The position numbers were made by a program, and so were the translations under genes. The notes beneath the pieces were generated by a model. The model was not told where the DNA came from, did not search any database, and was given only the letters and a program-made list of their open reading frames with translations. DNA of 5,844 nt from Thermoproteota archaeon (lineage in GTDB: Archaea > Korarchaeota > Korarchaeia > B14-G2). The stretch spans positions 1-5,844 of the forward strand of contig QMWA01000114.1 in assembly GCA_003661385.1 (NCBI GenBank), read 5' to 3'. This document shows, piece after piece, positions 5,130 to 5,844 of this stretch. Each line of letters opens with the position of its first letter. The stretch's first letter is position 1.

Positions 5130-5844
5130 GTTGCGGCTTTAACATGAGTGCCTTCAGGAACCTCTCCTGGAAGCTTGGGTGTGCTGCTAGCTCTATGTGC
5201 ACTGCGCTCTTGGCTAGCTGCTCTGCCTTAGCTCTCAGAGCTGTGCTCTTGAGGAGTGCTTTAGCTCCTGCTAGAGCTGTGTTGCCAGCGTACTCTGTGT
5301 GCTTCACTGGAGCTGATGGGAGCATTCCTATTCTGGCTGCGCTCTCTGTGCTCAGGTATGTTCCGAATGCCCCTGCTAGGTGGAGCCTGGCTAGCTCCCT
5401 TACACCTGCTTCCTCTATTAGGGTTTGTGCTGCGGTATGCACTGCAGCCTTGGCCAGCTGGAGTTCCCTCACGTCCCTTTGGGTTAGGCCTATTGGCTTG
5501 CTGTCTACCCAGGTGGCTACTATCATCTTCTGGCCTTCGACTTCTGTTGTGATTGGCGAGGGCAGTATCCTGCCTGTCTCATCTACAGCCCCTACTTTAA
5601 TGGCTTCAGCTAGGAGGTCTATGGCTCCTGAGCCACATAACCCTGTTGGGGGCTCTCCGCCTACTGTCCTGTAGTATACCTTGAAGCATTCTGGGTCTAT
5701 CCACACTCGCTCTATGGCTCCTGGTGAAGCTCTTACCCCATGGGATAGGGTTGCTCCCTCGAATGCTGGGCCTGCTGCAGCTGAGCACACATAGAGCTTG
5801 CCTTGGTGTGAGAGAGCAACTTCCGTGTTGGTTCCGAGGTCTAT
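5122..5844 (-). CDS. RACo-type corrinoid-activation ATPase (ASKHA, DUF4445), C-terminal part
   Basis: This is the C-terminal 240 residues of a reductive activator of corrinoid proteins. Members of this family use ATP binding to drive reduction of inactive Co(II) corrinoid to Co(I), restoring methyl-transfer activity. The frame is open to the window edge; the GTG at 5790 is internal, because conserved residues precede it. Counting from the edge, visible motifs are IDLGTNTEVALS (1-12), the phosphate-binding loop of the second ASKHA half; CSAAAGPAFEGA (20-31); SPGAIE (40-45); GLCGSGAIDLL (68-78); RDVRELQLAKAA (123-134); AGAFGTYL (157-164); and GNTALAGAKALL (187-198), which would contact the adenosine. 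The C-terminus ends with the usual HPSFQERFLKAL segment. The N-terminal [2Fe-2S] ferredoxin-like and linker domains expected for the family would lie to the right of the window and are not seen. Which methyltransferase system it serves is unknown. A small HTH-like gene follows after 22 bases. Confidence 0.88.
   Translation of the reverse strand: MDLGTNTEVALSHQGKLYVCSAAAGPAFEGATLSHGVRASPGAIERVWIDPECFKVYYRTVGGEPPTGLCGSGAIDLLAEAIKVGAVDETGRILPSPITTEVEGQKMIVATWVDSKPIGLTQRDVRELQLAKAAVHTAAQTLIEEAGVRELARLHLAGAFGTYLSTESAARIGMLPSAPVKHTEYAGNTALAGAKALLKSTALRAKAEQLAKSAVHIELAAHPSFQERFLKALMLKPQQI

Noticed and set aside
5144-5674. Open frame (176 codons) on the plus strand opposite the RACo-like gene, with a hydrophobic one at 5316-5552
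   Set aside because: Both are antisense to clear ASKHA motifs. Their Leu/Ala/Ser-rich products are what the complement of an alanine-rich gene gives, and they have no family motif.
5788-5790. GTG at 5790 as the start of the RACo-like gene
   Set aside because: The frame continues upstream to the window edge with the conserved IDLGTNTEVALS segment, so the true start is outside the window.
1-5844. tRNA, rRNA, CRISPR arrays, insertion sequences or long repeats
   Set aside because: No cloverleaf, regularly spaced repeat, transposase motif or terminal inverted repeat was seen on reading both strands; genes fill nearly all of the window.

Overview
The window reads as a piece of an archaeal chromosome, most likely from a thermophilic member of the TACK/Thermoproteota group. 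The evidence is a ThiD-ThiN fusion (the archaeal form of thiamine-phosphate synthase), a stand-alone single-domain KaiC-like ATPase, several GTG starts, arginine coded mostly by AGG/AGA, and TATA-like octamers about 26-31 bases upstream of most start codons, as expected for archaeal promoters with very short or absent leaders. I cannot name a species. Genes fill almost the whole window: the longest non-coding stretch is 112 bases, and I see no RNA genes, CRISPR, insertion sequences or long repeats.

Left block (1-3396, all minus strand, so read from right to left): a membrane-bound family 2 glycosyltransferase of the cellulose-synthase type (3396-1804), then a KaiC/RecA-superfamily ATPase (1726-1019), then a polytopic membrane protein resembling archaeal GT-C / PTPS-related membrane proteins (starting at 999). 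The last gene is interrupted near 232-202. The reading frame ends at a TGA, but the frame shifted by -1 is open from there to the window edge and encodes further membrane segments of what looks like the same protein. The stop of the first frame overlaps an ATG of the second as ATGA. The block looks like a surface- or lipid-linked polysaccharide module with an ATPase placed between two membrane proteins.

Centre (3397-4882): a 112-base divergent promoter region separates the glycosyltransferase from a plus-strand bifunctional HMP(-P) kinase / thiamine-phosphate synthase (thiDN), complete and with both active-site signatures intact.

Right block (4872-5844, minus strand): the C-terminal 240 residues of a RACo-type (DUF4445) ASKHA ATPase that reductively activates corrinoid proteins, followed after 22 bases by a 75-residue helix-turn-helix-like protein of unknown function. 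The end of that small gene overlaps the end of thiDN tail to tail by 11 bases. The RACo gene suggests corrinoid-dependent methyl transfer in this organism; its partners lie outside the window.

The most interesting items are the split membrane-protein gene and the unusual glycosyltransferase / KaiC-like ATPase / membrane-protein arrangement.
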